Below, in pieces: positions 24,080 to 32,469 of a stretch of DNA of 39,522 nucleotides. The notes beneath the pieces were generated by a model. That model saw only the letters and a program-made list of their open reading frames with translations, searched no databases and had not been told where the DNA came from. The DNA is from Eubacteriales bacterium (GTDB lineage Bacteria; Bacillota_A; Clostridia; Christensenellales; Aristaeellaceae): the NCBI GenBank assembly GCA_030528845.1, contig JAUMYC010000001.1:1-39522 (forward strand), in the 5' to 3' direction. How positions within the stretch are numbered: position 1 is the first letter of the stretch; each line of letters starts with the position of its first letter. The position numbers and the translations under genes were made by a program.

Positions 24080-24736
24080 TCAGAGCTGCGCGATAAACTC
24101 GGCGAGCCTGCGCGCGATGAACTCCTGCCCCGCGTCGTTGAAATGCAGCCCGTCGGGGGCGTAGGCCTCGCGGTCGGCCTCGAGGTTGGGGTCGACACCC
24201 AGCGTGCGGTACAGATCCAGCACATGCACGCCGCATTCCTTGCCTGCCAGCAGGATCTGGTCGACATATTCGACCAGCGCGCGCTTGTCCTCGCAGCGGC
24301 CCGGGATGGGCAGCGGCGTTTCATCGCCCAGCCTGCGCGCAGGCGTCATGAAGATGACCGCGGCCTGCGGATATTCCTCGCGCAGCAGCCGCATCAGAAA
24401 GCGCACCGCGCCGCAATAGCTCTCCGGCGTGGCGTCGCTCGGCGTGCCGAAGGGCGCGTCGCCGTGGCCATAGTCGTTCGTGCCGCCGAAAACGACGATG
24501 ATCTCGCTGTCCTTGGGCAGGTCGTATGCGCGTCCGCAGAAGCACAGATCAAAGCGCGGCTTCTCGCTGGCCGTGCGCTGATGCGCAAGGCGCGTGCCGC
24601 TGATGCCAAAGTTCGCAGCCACGATGCCGTATTCCCGCACAAGTCGGCTGTCATAGCGCAGGCTCTGATCCTCCACGCCCACGCCCTCGGTGATGCTGTC
24701 GCCCAGAAAGGCGACCTTCTTTCCGTTCAGTTGCAT
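24080..24736 (-). CDS. SGNH/GDSL-family hydrolase (esterase or acyl hydrolase)
   Basis: 218 aa. Four SGNH blocks: block I FLGDSITEG (Ser13), block II with Gly in NFGISGT, block III GGTNDY (Asn), and block V DGLHFND (Asp and His). These make the Ser-Asp-His catalytic set of the family. No signal peptide, so cytosolic. Substrate unknown; relatives deacetylate or de-esterify carbohydrates, which would fit the sugar genes nearby but is inference. Start follows GGAG at 6 nt (with a second AAAGGAG further up). It lies 35 nt after clpC on the same strand with no terminator between, so it is probably co-transcribed with the ctsR operon. Confidence 0.88.
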   Translation of the reverse strand: MQLNGKKVAFLGDSITEGVGVEDQSLRYDSRLVREYGIVAANFGISGTRLAHQRTASEKPRFDLCFCGRAYDLPKDSEIIVVFGGTNDYGHGDAPFGTPSDATPESYCGAVRFLMRLLREEYPQAAVIFMTPARRLGDETPLPIPGRCEDKRALVEYVDQILLAGKECGVHVLDLYRTLGVDPNLEADREAYAPDGLHFNDAGQEFIARRLAEFIAQL

Positions 24737-24771
24737 AGTGCTCTCCGCTCCTTTTGTATTGCCTTTGTTTT

Positions 24772-27237
24772 TTATTCCAGCTCCGGCAGTGCGAGAATAT
24801 CCGGCGCAGGCAGGAAGGTCAGCACGCCGCCGCCCTCGTCCACGCCCATATGCACGCTCTCGCCAAGGTGGATATTGCCCATGAGGATCTCCTCCGAGAG
24901 CGAATCCTCCACCATGCGCTGGATAGCCCTGCGCAGCGGGCGCGCGCCGAACTTCAGATCATAGCCTTCCTTTGCAAGGAAGCGCACGGCGGCCTCGTCA
25001 AAATGCAAAGTGATGCCGCGCTCGGCCAGTCGGGCGGCGACCGCGCCCAGCATCAGCGCAGCGATGCGTTCGATATGCTCCTGCTCGAGCGCATGGAACA
25101 CGATGATCTCGTCGATGCGGTTGAGGAATTCCGGCCGGAAGGCGCGGCGCACCTCCTCCATGATCGACTCCTTCATCGCCTCGTAGCTCTTTTCCGGCTC
25201 CTCCTTCGCTGCGCCGAAGCCCAGAGACTTCTGTCTGCGGATGAGATTCGCGCCGGCGTTGCTGGTCATCACGATCACGGTGTTCTTAAAATCCACCACG
25301 CGGCCCTGACCGTCGGTCATGCGGCCGTCCTCAAGGATCTGCAAGAGCGTGTTGAACACGTCCGGATGCGCCTTTTCCACCTCGTCAAAGAGGATCACCG
25401 CATAGGGCTTGCGGCGCACCTTTTCGGTCAGCTGGCCGCCCTCCTCGTAGCCCACATAGCCCGGAGGCGCGCCGAACATGCGCGAGACGGAGTATTTTTC
25501 CATATATTCGGACATGTCGATGCGGATGAGGCTGTCTTCGTCGCCGAAGAGCGCCTCGCCCAGCGCCTTGCACAGCTCCGTTTTGCCCACGCCCGTGGGG
25601 CCGAGGAAGATGAACGAGCCGATGGGGCGCTGCGGATCCTTCAGGCCCGCCCTTGCACGGCGCACGGCGCGCGCCACCGCGCGCACGGCCTCGTCCTGCC
25701 CGATCACGCGCCTGTGCAGGATGTCCTCCAGATGCAAAAGCCGCTCTGCCTCGCCCTCGGTCATGCGCGTCACGGGCACGCCCGTCCAGGAGGAAACGAT
25801 CTTTGCGATGTCCTCCTCCGTCACCAGCTCCACCTTTTCGTCGCGCCGCTTTTCCCAGTCCGTGCGCGTCTGCAGCATATCGTTCTGCAGGCGCTTTTTG
25901 GCGTCGCGCAGGCGCGCGGCCTTTTCAAAGTCCTCGTGCGCGACGGCTTCTTCCGTCTCCTTGTTGAGGTCTTCCAGACGCGCCTGCTGCTCTTTCATGT
26001 CCGGCGGCGCGGTAAACGCCTTGATGCGCACGCGGGAAGCCGCCTCGTCGACCAGATCAATGGCCTTATCCGGCAGGAATCGATCGGAAATATAGCGGTC
26101 GGACAGCGTGACGGCGGCGTGGATGGCCTCGTCGGTGATGCGCACCTTGTGATGCGCCTCATAGCGGTCGCGCAGCCCCAGCAAGATGGAGACGGCCTCC
26201 TCCTTGCTCGGCTCGCCCACCATCACCGGCTGGAAGCGCCTCGCCAGCGCCGCGTCCTTTTCGATATGCTTGTGGTATTCGGAAAGCGTGGTCGCGCCGA
26301 TGCACTGCATCTCCCCGCGCGCCAGAATGGGCTTCAAAATACTCGCCGCGTCGATCGCGCCCTCGGCAGCGCCCGCGCCCACGATGGTGTGCAGCTCGTC
26401 GATAAACAGGATAATGTTTCCGCACGCGCGGATCTCCGCCATGGTGTTCTTGAGCCGCTCCTCGAATTCGCCGCGGTATTTCGTGCCCGCCAGCATGCCG
26501 GGCAGATCCAGCGCTACAACGCGCCTGCCGCGCAGGATCTCCGGGATGGAGCCGTCCACGATCAGCTGCGCGAGCCCCTCTGCGATGGCGCTCTTGCCCA
26601 CGCCGGGCTCGCCGATGAGCACGGGGTTGTTCTTCGTCCTGCGCGAGAGGATCTGCACGATGCGCTCGATCTCCTGCGCGCGGCCGATGACCGGGTCGAG
26701 CTCGCCCGCCTGCGAGGCCTTGTTCAGATCCCGCGCGTACTGATCGAGCATCGGCGTGTCCTTGGGCTCGATGCGCCCGTCCGGCTGGATCGTCTCCTCG
26801 CTGCCCGCGCCCAGCGCGCGCAGCAGCTCCTCCCGGGCCTTGTTCAGATCCAGCCCGAGCTTGACCAGCACATGCGCCGCCACGCCCTCGCGCTCGCGCA
26901 TGAGCGCCAGCAGCAAATGCTCCGTTCCGATATAATTCTGCTTGAGATCCCGCGCTTCCTTCGCGGAGAGCTCGAGCACCTTTTTGGTGCGCGGCGTATA
27001 GCTCATCGCCTTGCTGCCTGCGGGCACGTCGCCCACGCCCAGCAGCTCCAATACCGTCTTTTTGGCGCTTTCAAAGTTGATCTCGCCGAGGATCGGCCTC
27101 GCCGCGCCCGGGTCTGTCATCACGCCGAGGAGCAGATGCTCCGTGCCCACATAATTGCGGCCCATGGCGGCGGCTTCCTTCTGCGCGGCGACGAGCGCCC
27201 TCTGCGCGCGTTCCGTAAAGCGGGAAAAAAATGCCAT
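24772..27237 (-). CDS. clpC: ClpC, Hsp100 AAA+ unfoldase
   Basis: 821 aa, normal length. Feeds unfolded or arginine-phosphorylated proteins to ClpP. Domains: two Clp_N repeats ([16 protein letters not shown] and [18 protein letters not shown], each with [10 protein letters not shown] / [10 protein letters not shown]); AAA-1 with Walker [10 protein letters not shown] (209-217) and Walker B ILFIDELH; middle domain with a UVR-type helix ([20 protein letters not shown], ~429-450), which marks ClpC rather than ClpB; AAA-2 with Walker [10 protein letters not shown] (546-554) and Walker [13 protein letters not shown]-terminal sensor 2. Start [12 protein letters not shown] is canonical. Fourth gene of the ctsR operon, 19 nt after mcsB. 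Confidence 0.97.
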   Translation of the reverse strand: MAFFSRFTERAQRALVAAQKEAAAMGRNYVGTEHLLLGVMTDPGAARPILGEINFESAKKTVLELLGVGDVPAGSKAMSYTPRTKKVLELSAKEARDLKQNYIGTEHLLLALMREREGVAAHVLVKLGLDLNKAREELLRALGAGSEETIQPDGRIEPKDTPMLDQYARDLNKASQAGELDPVIGRAQEIERIVQILSRRTKNNPVLIGEPGVGKSAIAEGLAQLIVDGSIPEILRGRRVVALDLPGMLAGTKYRGEFEERLKNTMAEIRACGNIILFIDELHTIVGAGAAEGAIDAASILKPILARGEMQCIGATTLSEYHKHIEKDAALARRFQPVMVGEPSKEEAVSILLGLRDRYEAHHKVRITDEAIHAAVTLSDRYISDRFLPDKAIDLVDEAASRVRIKAFTAPPDMKEQQARLEDLNKETEEAVAHEDFEKAARLRDAKKRLQNDMLQTRTDWEKRRDEKVELVTEEDIAKIVSSWTGVPVTRMTEGEAERLLHLEDILHRRVIGQDEAVRAVARAVRRARAGLKDPQRPIGSFIFLGPTGVGKTELCKALGEALFGDEDSLIRIDMSEYMEKYSVSRMFGAPPGYVGYEEGGQLTEKVRRKPYAVILFDEVEKAHPDVFNTLLQILEDGRMTDGQGRVVDFKNTVIVMTSNAGANLIRRQKSLGFGAAKEEPEKSYEAMKESIMEEVRRAFRPEFLNRIDEIIVFHALEQEHIERIAALMLGAVAARLAERGITLHFDEAAVRFLAKEGYDLKFGARPLRRAIQRMVEDSLSEEILMGNIHLGESVHMGVDEGGGVLTFLPAPDILALPELE

Positions 27238-27256
27238 AATTCTTTGTTCCTCCGGT

Positions 27257-28294
27257 TTAATTTCCTTGCGCGATGGGCGCTCTGCGCATTGCCTCGCGCA
27301 TGTGCGCCGCCCGCATTTCGTCGATCTGCCTCTGGCTCAGGCTTTCCTTTGCGCGCGCGCAGAGGGAGCCGGGCTGCAGATCCATGATCAGCTCGTCGAT
27401 CCGATGCAGCGGCGCGTCCAGCACGCCCACGGCGCAGGCCAGCCTGAGATCGGACATATGCTTCATAAATTCATCCAGCCGCAGGATGCGCGCCTCGCGC
27501 AGGACGCCCACGCTGCGCATGAGCTTGTCCTCAACCATCAGCCGATCCTGCTTGAGCACGCCCTCGCGCAGCTCGCGCTCGTGGGTGCAGATCTGCGCGG
27601 CGGCAGCCTCCAGCGAGCGCAGGATGTCCTCCTCGCTGCGGCCCAGCGTGGCCTGGTTGGACAAGAGATACAGCCCGCCCAGCGCGTCGCTCCCTTCTCC
27701 ATACACCCCGCGGATAGTGATGCCGATCTTGGCCATGTTCTGCCCCAGCGCGCCCAGTTGGCCCGCCGCCTGCAGCGCGGGCAGATGCAATATCACGCTT
27801 GCGCGCATGCCCGTGCCCGCGTTGGCCGGGCAGGCCGTGAGATAGCCCCACTGGCGGTCAAAGGCAAAGGCCGCATGCTGCGAGAGGGAGTCGTCGGCGC
27901 GGAAAGCCAGCTCGGCCGCGCGCTCGAGCTGCAGCCCGGGCAGCAGCCCCTGCACGCGCACATGATCCTCTTCGTTGATCATCACGCTCACCGTGCGTCC
28001 GCTCGAGAGCAGCGCAGCGGCATAATCGGTATATTTGAGCAGGTCGTAGCTGATGAGCCTGTGCTCCACCAGCTCCTGCTGCTCGTTTTCGGAAAGATCC
28101 TTCATGCGCACGCCCTCGTAGGCCGTGGCGTCCGGCGCGTTCATCATCGCCTCGCTCGCCCGGCGGATCGTCTCCTCCGCCCATTCCTCGGTCATCTTGG
28201 GCATATAGGGCGCGTCCTGATAGTTGCGCGCGAGCCGGACGCGGCTCGACACGGCCACGTCCTGCTCCGGCGCGGCGAAATAGAGCTCATTCAT
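27257..28294 (-). CDS. mcsB: McsB, protein arginine kinase
   Basis: 345 aa, normal. Related to phosphagen kinases; phosphorylates arginine in CtsR and in damaged proteins, marking them for ClpC-ClpP. Seen: VSSRVRLARNYQDAPYMPKM (nucleotide phosphate-binding S-S-R-V-R), SENEQQELVEHRLIS, VMINEEDHVRVQGLLPGLQL (catalytic N-E-E-D-H), YLTACPANAGTGMRASVILHLPAL (C-P-x-N-x-G-T-G with catalytic Cys), and GVYGEGSDALGGLYLLSNQATLG. Its start overlaps mcsA by 8 nt, so the two are translationally coupled, matching the known McsA-McsB complex. Confidence 0.97.
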   Translation of the reverse strand: MNELYFAAPEQDVAVSSRVRLARNYQDAPYMPKMTEEWAEETIRRASEAMMNAPDATAYEGVRMKDLSENEQQELVEHRLISYDLLKYTDYAAALLSSGRTVSVMINEEDHVRVQGLLPGLQLERAAELAFRADDSLSQHAAFAFDRQWGYLTACPANAGTGMRASVILHLPALQAAGQLGALGQNMAKIGITIRGVYGEGSDALGGLYLLSNQATLGRSEEDILRSLEAAAAQICTHERELREGVLKQDRLMVEDKLMRSVGVLREARILRLDEFMKHMSDLRLACAVGVLDAPLHRIDELIMDLQPGSLCARAKESLSQRQIDEMRAAHMREAMRRAPIAQGN

Positions 28295-28856
28295 GCGCGT
28301 CTGCCCCCTTTACGCCCGCCTCTTCCTTCTGTTCGATCTGCGCCGTCAGCGCGCGGATGCGGTCGCGCAGCAGCGCCGCCTCTTCATATTCTTCATCCGC
28401 GATGGCGCGCACCAGCCTCTGCCTGAGCCTGTCCGCTTCCAGCTTATTGGAAAGCGCGGAGCCCTTGCCGCCGGGCACGCGCCCGACATGCTGCTGATGC
28501 CCGCTCACGCGCGTGAGCAGCGCCTCGATGGGCTCGTGAAAGGCCTTGTAGCAGTTCGAGCAGCCCACCATCCCGCTCTTTTGAAATTCTTCATAGGAGG
28601 TGCCGCAGCTCAGGCAGCTCAGGCCCATATAGTTTTCATCCTCCGGCGGCTGCTCATGGCCCTTGCGCGCGGGCTTTTTGCCCGCCATCATGCCGCTGAG
28701 CACGCCCGCGAGGTTGCCCAGATTCAGCCCGGGCAGCGTCTTTTGCAGCTTGACCATGCAGGCCGGGCAGAGCCGCTTTTCCTGTTTTTGTCCGTTGATG
28801 ATCATCCCCAGCCGGATGCTTGCCGGCCTCAGGCCGCATTCCTCACACAGCGCCAT
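28287..28856 (-). CDS. mcsA: McsA, activator of the McsB kinase
   Basis: 189 aa. Seen: two zinc-binding Cys pairs at the N-terminus (CEECGLRPASI ... LCPACMVKL), a second Cys set (LSCLSCGTSYEEFQ ... VGCSNCYKAF), a helix, and a C-terminal UVR motif (RLVRAIADEEYEEAALLRDR). This is the complete McsA layout. Start at 28856 behind GAGGAGG (9 nt); an ATG six codons upstream overlaps that site. Overlaps ctsR by 14 nt and mcsB by 8 nt. Confidence 0.96.
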   Translation of the reverse strand: MALCEECGLRPASIRLGMIINGQKQEKRLCPACMVKLQKTLPGLNLGNLAGVLSGMMAGKKPARKGHEQPPEDENYMGLSCLSCGTSYEEFQKSGMVGCSNCYKAFHEPIEALLTRVSGHQQHVGRVPGGKGSALSNKLEADRLRQRLVRAIADEEYEEAALLRDRIRALTAQIEQKEEAGVKGADAHE

Positions 28857-29328
28857 CGCGTTTCGCCTCCTCATAATTCCGAAAAACCTGCACCAGCATC
28901 TCGCGCAGCACAGACGCGCGCAGCACGTCCTTCGCGCTCACGGGCAGCGCGAGCGCGTTCTTGCCCGCCGCCGCCTTCATCAGCTTCGCTTCTCTCTCCG
29001 TGATCAGCCGCGAGGTCAGCAGCTGGCGGATCACTCCGGCGGCCTCCTCCTCGCTCACCGAATTCCCGATGCGCTCCAGCAGCACATTTAAAAGATTCCC
29101 ATCGCTGCGCTGCTTGATGCGCACAATGCGAACATATCCTCCGCCGCCCCGCTGCGATTCGATCAGATAGCCGTGATCCACCGAAAAGCGCGTGGCCAGC
29201 ACATAGTTGATCTGCGAGGGCGCGCAGCCGAAATGCTGCGCCAGCTCGTTGCGGCGCAGGTCGATCTGCATCTCCTCCTGCATCATCGCCTTGATGAACT
29301 TTTCTATGGAATCGCTCAGCTGCGCCAT
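28843..29328 (-). CDS. ctsR: CtsR, repressor of the class III stress genes
   Basis: 161 aa. Winged-helix dimeric repressor of clp genes. Seen: N-terminal LSDSIEKFIKAMMQEE, helix-turn-helix LRRNELAQHFGCAPSQINYV, the glycine wing RGGGGYVRIVRI with Arg60 (the residue that McsB-type kinases target in Bacillus), and the C-terminal dimer domain with the helix EREAKLMKAAAG. Start ATG at 29328 behind GGGAGGG (8 nt); the GTG three codons upstream is less likely. First gene of ctsR-mcsA-mcsB-clpC and likely autoregulated through the CtsR-box-like site at 29369-29385. Confidence 0.97.
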   Translation of the reverse strand: MAQLSDSIEKFIKAMMQEEMQIDLRRNELAQHFGCAPSQINYVLATRFSVDHGYLIESQRGGGGYVRIVRIKQRSDGNLLNVLLERIGNSVSEEEAAGVIRQLLTSRLITEREAKLMKAAAGKNALALPVSAKDVLRASVLREMLVQVFRNYEEAKRDGAV

Positions 29329-29368
29329 TTTGTTCACCCTCCCTGTATCCCGGCATCGCCGGATTATT

Positions 29369-29385
29369 CCTGACCATTTCTGACT
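29369..29385 (-). promoter_or_regulatory. CtsR-box-like operator
   Basis: Minus strand AGTCAGA-AAT-GGTCAGG, a direct heptad repeat with 3-nt spacer. The CtsR consensus is RGTCAAA-NAN-RGTCAAA; the two heptads have one and two mismatches and the spacer has the central A. It lies 4 bp after the -10 of the ctsR promoter, covering the transcription start, so binding would block initiation. Confidence 0.75.
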
Positions 29386-29388
29386 TTT

Positions 29389-29417
29389 ATTATACCCTCT
29401 TTTCCTCCTCTTTGCAA
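29389..29417 (-). promoter_or_regulatory. Promoter of the ctsR operon
   Basis: Minus strand TTGCAA (29412-29417), 17-bp spacer, TATAAT (29389-29394). Strong sigma-A match; ~60 nt leader. Confidence 0.8.
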
Positions 29418-29441
29418 GTCTCTCTTTTTCCGCGCCTGCAT

Positions 29442-29478
29442 TTGCCTTTTTCCGGCATTCGATATATACTGTATACAG
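29442..29478 (+). promoter_or_regulatory. Promoter and operator-like palindrome of the sugar isomerase gene
   Basis: TTGCCT (29442-29447), 17-bp spacer, TATACT (29465-29470). A 10-bp palindrome CTGTATACAG (29469-29478) overlaps the -10 end and the predicted start of transcription. The sequence fits the general GntR-family half-site pattern (GT..AC) but the regulator is unknown. Confidence 0.6.
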
Positions 29479-29534
29479 CGGCGCATGCCGCGATAAACAG
29501 ATCGCAAAACGATACAGGAAGGATGATCTTTTTT

Positions 29535-30416
29535 ATGCGTCATATTCCGATCGGCACCTGCGTGCCGGGCAGCGTCTTTTCCGCGTGGGCGCCCAAGCTG
29601 CGCAAGCTGGGCTATGAAAGCTTCGCCATCAACCATCATATGCGGATCTCCGACGAAGAGATCAACGCTATGCCGGACATCGCGAAGATGAGCCGCGAGG
29701 AGATCGGCGCGCCGATCAGCATCCTGGGCTACTACTGCAACGCCCTGCAGTATGAAGAGCACAAGGCGCTGCTGGAAAAGTGCATCGACATCGCGCCGAA
29801 GATGGGCGTCAAGCTGGTCGGCACGTTCGCCGGCGCTCTGGAAGGCGACAGCGTGGACGCCGCCATGCCCAAGTTCAAAGAGGTCTTCTCCGACTTGGCC
29901 AAGCGCGCCGAGGACAACGGCGTGAAGCTGTGCATCGAAAACTGCCCCATGGGCGGCACGTGGAAAAAGACCACCTGCAACATCGGCTTCAACGCCCGCG
30001 CGTGGGACATGATGTTCGACGCCGTGCCGTCCGATGCGCTCGGCCTCGAATGGGAGCCGGCCCATCAGATGGCCCAGCTCGTCGAGCCCGTGGCCAACCT
30101 GCGCCGCTACATCAAGAAGGTCTACCACATGCACGGCAAGGACGCCATCATCAAGCACGACCTCATCGCCTCCGAGGGCGTCATCTCCGGCGAGGATTTC
30201 GCCGACATGCGCTTCCCCGGCTTCGGCGATACCGACTGGCGCCAGATCTTCGCCATCCTGCTGCGCAACAATTACGACGCCGACATCACCATCGAAGGCT
30301 ATCACGATCCCTTCTATTCCCGCGAATGGGAAATGACCGGCCAGAAGCACGCGCTGGAGTATCTCCAGTGGTGTCAGGGCGGCCGGTTCGTCGACAATCC
30401 CCTCCCGCGCCCGTAA
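29535..30416 (+). CDS. Sugar phosphate isomerase/epimerase (xylose-isomerase-like TIM barrel)
   Basis: 293 aa. Family of metal-dependent TIM barrels that includes hydroxypyruvate isomerase, IolE and D-tagatose 3-epimerase. Likely metal ligands by position: Glu135 in KLCIENCPMG, Glu172 or Glu174 in LGLEWEPAHQ, His200 in VYHMHGKD, and Glu254 in ITIEGYHDP. The ends YHMHGKDAIIKHD and GFGDTDWRQIF are typical of the family. The exact sugar is not known. Start: ATG at 29535 after the purine-rich AGGAAGGA with an 11-nt gap; an ATG four codons upstream overlaps that site. Own promoter and terminator; no kinase or transporter adjacent. Confidence 0.85.
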   Translation: MRHIPIGTCVPGSVFSAWAPKLRKLGYESFAINHHMRISDEEINAMPDIAKMSREEIGAPISILGYYCNALQYEEHKALLEKCIDIAPKMGVKLVGTFAGALEGDSVDAAMPKFKEVFSDLAKRAEDNGVKLCIENCPMGGTWKKTTCNIGFNARAWDMMFDAVPSDALGLEWEPAHQMAQLVEPVANLRRYIKKVYHMHGKDAIIKHDLIASEGVISGEDFADMRFPGFGDTDWRQIFAILLRNNYDADITIEGYHDPFYSREWEMTGQKHALEYLQWCQGGRFVDNPLPRP

Positions 30417-30436
30417 GGCGGCGAGGCATAACATTC

Positions 30437-30505
30437 GAGAGGCCCCTTTCTTTTTTCAAAGAAAGGGGCCTCTCTCGCTCTCCCTCAAAGCGATCGCTTT
30501 GAGGG
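30437..30505. terminator. Two stacked hairpins between convergent genes
   Basis: First: arms GAGAGGCCCCTTTCTTT (30437-30453) and AAAGAAAGGGGCCTCTC (30458-30474), loop TTTC, on the plus strand 20 nt after the isomerase stop. Second: a perfect 24-bp palindrome at 30482-30505 with half CCCTCAAAGCGA, 13 nt before the stop of the convergent gene. Neither is followed by a long T run (a T/C run TCTCGCTCTC on plus), so termination strength is uncertain, but the position suits a bidirectional end. Confidence 0.65.
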
Positions 30506-30518
30506 CGTTATATTCACG

Positions 30519-31217
30519 TCAGAAGAGCCATTCCACCAGCGGCAGCATTGCGATGGGCATGAAGATGGACGGGAGCAGATTGCCCACCCGGATCGGCCTT
30601 TCGTTGGTCAGGCCCAGCATATTCAGGCCGAGCGCGAGGATGAGCAGGCTGCCCACGGCGCTCATCTCCGCGATCAGCGCCTCGCTCATCAGCGGGCCGA
30701 GCACGCCGGCCAGCAGCGCCATGCCGCCCTGATAGACGAGCAGCGGGATCGCCGAAAAGGCCACGCCGATGCCCAGCATGGACGCGAACACGACGCTCGT
30801 CACGGTATCCAGCGCGGTTTTCGCCAGGAGGATCGTCGGGTCGTTGTTCAGGCCCGCCTCCAGCGCGCCGACCACCGCCATCGAGCCCACGCAGAAGAGC
30901 AGCGTCGCGCTGACAAAGCCCTGCCCGAAGCTCGAATCGCCCGGGCGCGCGATCTTCTTCTGCGCCCAATCGCCGAAGGCGTTCAGCCGATCGTCGATGC
31001 GCAGCAGCTCGCCCGTGACGGAGCCGGCCACCATGGACAGGATCACCACCATCACATTTGCCGTTTCGACCGCGCCGGAGATGCCGATGAGCAGCACGCA
31101 CAGCCCGATCCCCTGCATGAGGATCATGCGCACGCGCTCCGGGATGCCGCCCTTGAGCAGCACGCCGACGATCGCGCCGATGATCACGCAGATCGGATTT
31201 GCGAAAACGCCAAGCAT
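30519..31217 (-). CDS. DUF554 family membrane protein
   Basis: 232 aa. Begins directly with a hydrophobic segment (LGVFANPICVIIGAIVGVLL) and has about seven in all, with the repeated motif pattern of the YqgA/YdfK family: GIGLCVLLIGISGAVETANV, AGSVTGELLRIDDRLNAFG, FVSATLLFCVGSMAVVGALE, DTVTSVVFASMLGIGVAFSA, LIAEMSAVGSLLILALGLNM and LGLTNERPIRVGNLLPSIFM. Function unknown. It starts 6 nt after the stop of the glycosylase gene, using an AAAGGGA-like site inside that gene's end, so the two are coupled. Confidence 0.87.
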   Translation of the reverse strand: MLGVFANPICVIIGAIVGVLLKGGIPERVRMILMQGIGLCVLLIGISGAVETANVMVVILSMVAGSVTGELLRIDDRLNAFGDWAQKKIARPGDSSFGQGFVSATLLFCVGSMAVVGALEAGLNNDPTILLAKTALDTVTSVVFASMLGIGVAFSAIPLLVYQGGMALLAGVLGPLMSEALIAEMSAVGSLLILALGLNMLGLTNERPIRVGNLLPSIFMPIAMLPLVEWLF

Positions 31218-31223
31218 AATTTT

Positions 31224-32072
31224 TCATTCCCTTTCCGTTTTTTCCGTTTCTTCCAAGGAAATGAGCCCGCAGCGCGCGCAATGGAACAGATACTGCTGGA
31301 TCACGCCCGCATTCGGCCCGAATTTTTCCCTTGCGCGCAGGGCGGCCTTTTCGCGGTTTTTCTCCTCGATGCCGCACCAGCAGCGCAGCAGCCTCTCCAC
31401 CCACACGTCCACCGGGAAGGCCTCTTTGTGGCCGCAGCCGAACAGCAGCACGCAGTCGGCCACCTTGCCGCCCACGCCGGGCAGCGCCATGAGCAGCCGC
31501 TTCGCCTCGTCGTAGGGCAGGCGCGCCGCGTCCGCGATCGGATGCCCCTGCGCGACCATGCGCGCAGTCTTGATCAGATACGCCGCGCGATAGCCGAATT
31601 TCTTCTCCCGCAGCTCGCTCTCCGGCACCTGTGCAAGGCGCTCCGGCACGGGAAAGCCGCAGAATTCCAGGCCATCCTGAAAATAATGCTCGCCGTAATC
31701 CCGGCAAAGCTGCAAAACGAGCGTGCGGATGCGCGCGGTATTATTGTTTGCCGAACAAATGAACGCGAGCGTCGCTTCCCAGACGTCCTGCTGCAAAAGC
31801 CGCAGCCCGGGCAGCCGCCGCACGGCCTGAGCAGCCTGCGGGAGCCACTCCAGCCCCGCGCAGATCTCCTCATAGCAGCTGTCCAGATCAAAATAGCGGC
31901 GCGCGGCTTCCTCGTCGCCCTCGACGCGCCAGACATCGCCCTGCTCGATCAGCGCGATCGGCCTGCCCGCGCAGATGGCGCTGTAGCAGCCGTTGTGTTC
32001 GTTCCAATGAAACGCCTGCGCGCTGTCCATGAGCGTCAGGCGCGCGTCAAGTTCTCTTTTGTGTATGCTCAT
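31224..32072 (-). CDS. 8-oxoguanine DNA glycosylase/AP lyase (OGG1 type)
   Basis: 282 aa. Base-excision repair enzyme that removes 8-oxoguanine. Seen: the OGG N-domain opening LTLMDSAQAFHWNE, DSCYEEICAGLEWL, VWEATLAFICSANNNTARI, HhH motif LPGVGGKVADCVLLFG with catalytic Lys203, and the GPD Asp222 in AFPVDVWVERLL. This set is bifunctional OGG1 rather than AlkA or Nth. No Fe-S Cys cluster is present, as expected. Start ATG (32070-32072) has no good ribosome site (AAAGA only) and lies 18 nt after the terminator of rplU-prp-rpmA, so it may depend on read-through; a later start is less likely because the N-domain would be lost. Followed by DUF554. Confidence 0.88.
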   Translation of the reverse strand: MSIHKRELDARLTLMDSAQAFHWNEHNGCYSAICAGRPIALIEQGDVWRVEGDEEAARRYFDLDSCYEEICAGLEWLPQAAQAVRRLPGLRLLQQDVWEATLAFICSANNNTARIRTLVLQLCRDYGEHYFQDGLEFCGFPVPERLAQVPESELREKKFGYRAAYLIKTARMVAQGHPIADAARLPYDEAKRLLMALPGVGGKVADCVLLFGCGHKEAFPVDVWVERLLRCWCGIEEKNREKAALRAREKFGPNAGVIQQYLFHCARCGLISLEETEKTERE

Positions 32073-32085
32073 TTTCTTTATACAG

Positions 32086-32119
32086 AAAACCGGCAGGCGC
32101 CCCTGCGGGTACCTGCCGG
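32086..32119 (-). terminator. Terminator after rpmA
   Basis: Minus strand stem CCGGCAGG (32112-32119) / CCTGCCGG (32090-32097), with a large 14-nt loop, then TTTT. It stands between rpmA and the glycosylase gene and may be leaky. Confidence 0.6.
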
Positions 32120-32178
32120 CTATGCTTTGTTTGCTGGTGTGCGGTCTTGCGCCTGCAGTTCCTTTGCGGGTGCCGGGT

Positions 32179-32469
32179 TTATTCGGCGCCTTCCTGAACC
32201 TGCGGGTAGATGCTGACCTGCTTCTTGGTCTTGCCCACGCGTTCGAACTTGACCACGCCGGCGATCTTCGCGTAGAGGGTATCGTCATCGCCGATGCCCA
32301 CGTTGGTGCCGGGATGGAACACGGTGCCGCGCTGACGGACGAGGATGCTGCCGCCGGTCACATACTGACCATCGGCGCGCTTAACGCCCAGGCGCTGAGA
32401 ATGGCTGTCGCGGCCGTTGCGCGAGGAGCCCATACCTTTTTTATGCGCAAAAAGCTGAAGATTCATCAT
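32179..32469 (-). CDS. rpmA: Ribosomal protein L27 with Prp-cleavable N-terminus
   Basis: 96 aa. L27 reaches the peptidyl-transferase centre of the 50S subunit. Seen: MMNLQLFA followed by [20 protein letters not shown], then [22 protein letters not shown] and the rest of the fold. The extension NLQLFA before HKKG is the Firmicute form, removed by Prp after the Phe-Ala. First ATG overlaps the prp stop (ATGA); a second ATG follows at once and either could be used. GGAGG is 8 nt before the first. Third gene of rplU-prp-rpmA. Confidence 0.97.
   Translation of the reverse strand: MMNLQLFAHKKGMGSSRNGRDSHSQRLGVKRADGQYVTGGSILVRQRGTVFHPGTNVGIGDDDTLYAKIAGVVKFERVGKTKKQVSIYPQVQEGAE

Noticed and set aside
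24754..27387. 877-codon plus-strand frame across clpC
   Set aside because: Shadow of clpC; Leu/Arg/His-rich, no recognisable family.
27257..28294. Creatine/arginine kinase of amino-acid metabolism
   Set aside because: It lies in ctsR-mcsA-mcsB-clpC and has McsB-type motifs and length.
30487..30500. Highly iterated palindrome (GCGATCGC) of the cyanobacterial type
   Set aside because: Only one copy in this window, and it is part of a larger palindrome; organism is not cyanobacterial.
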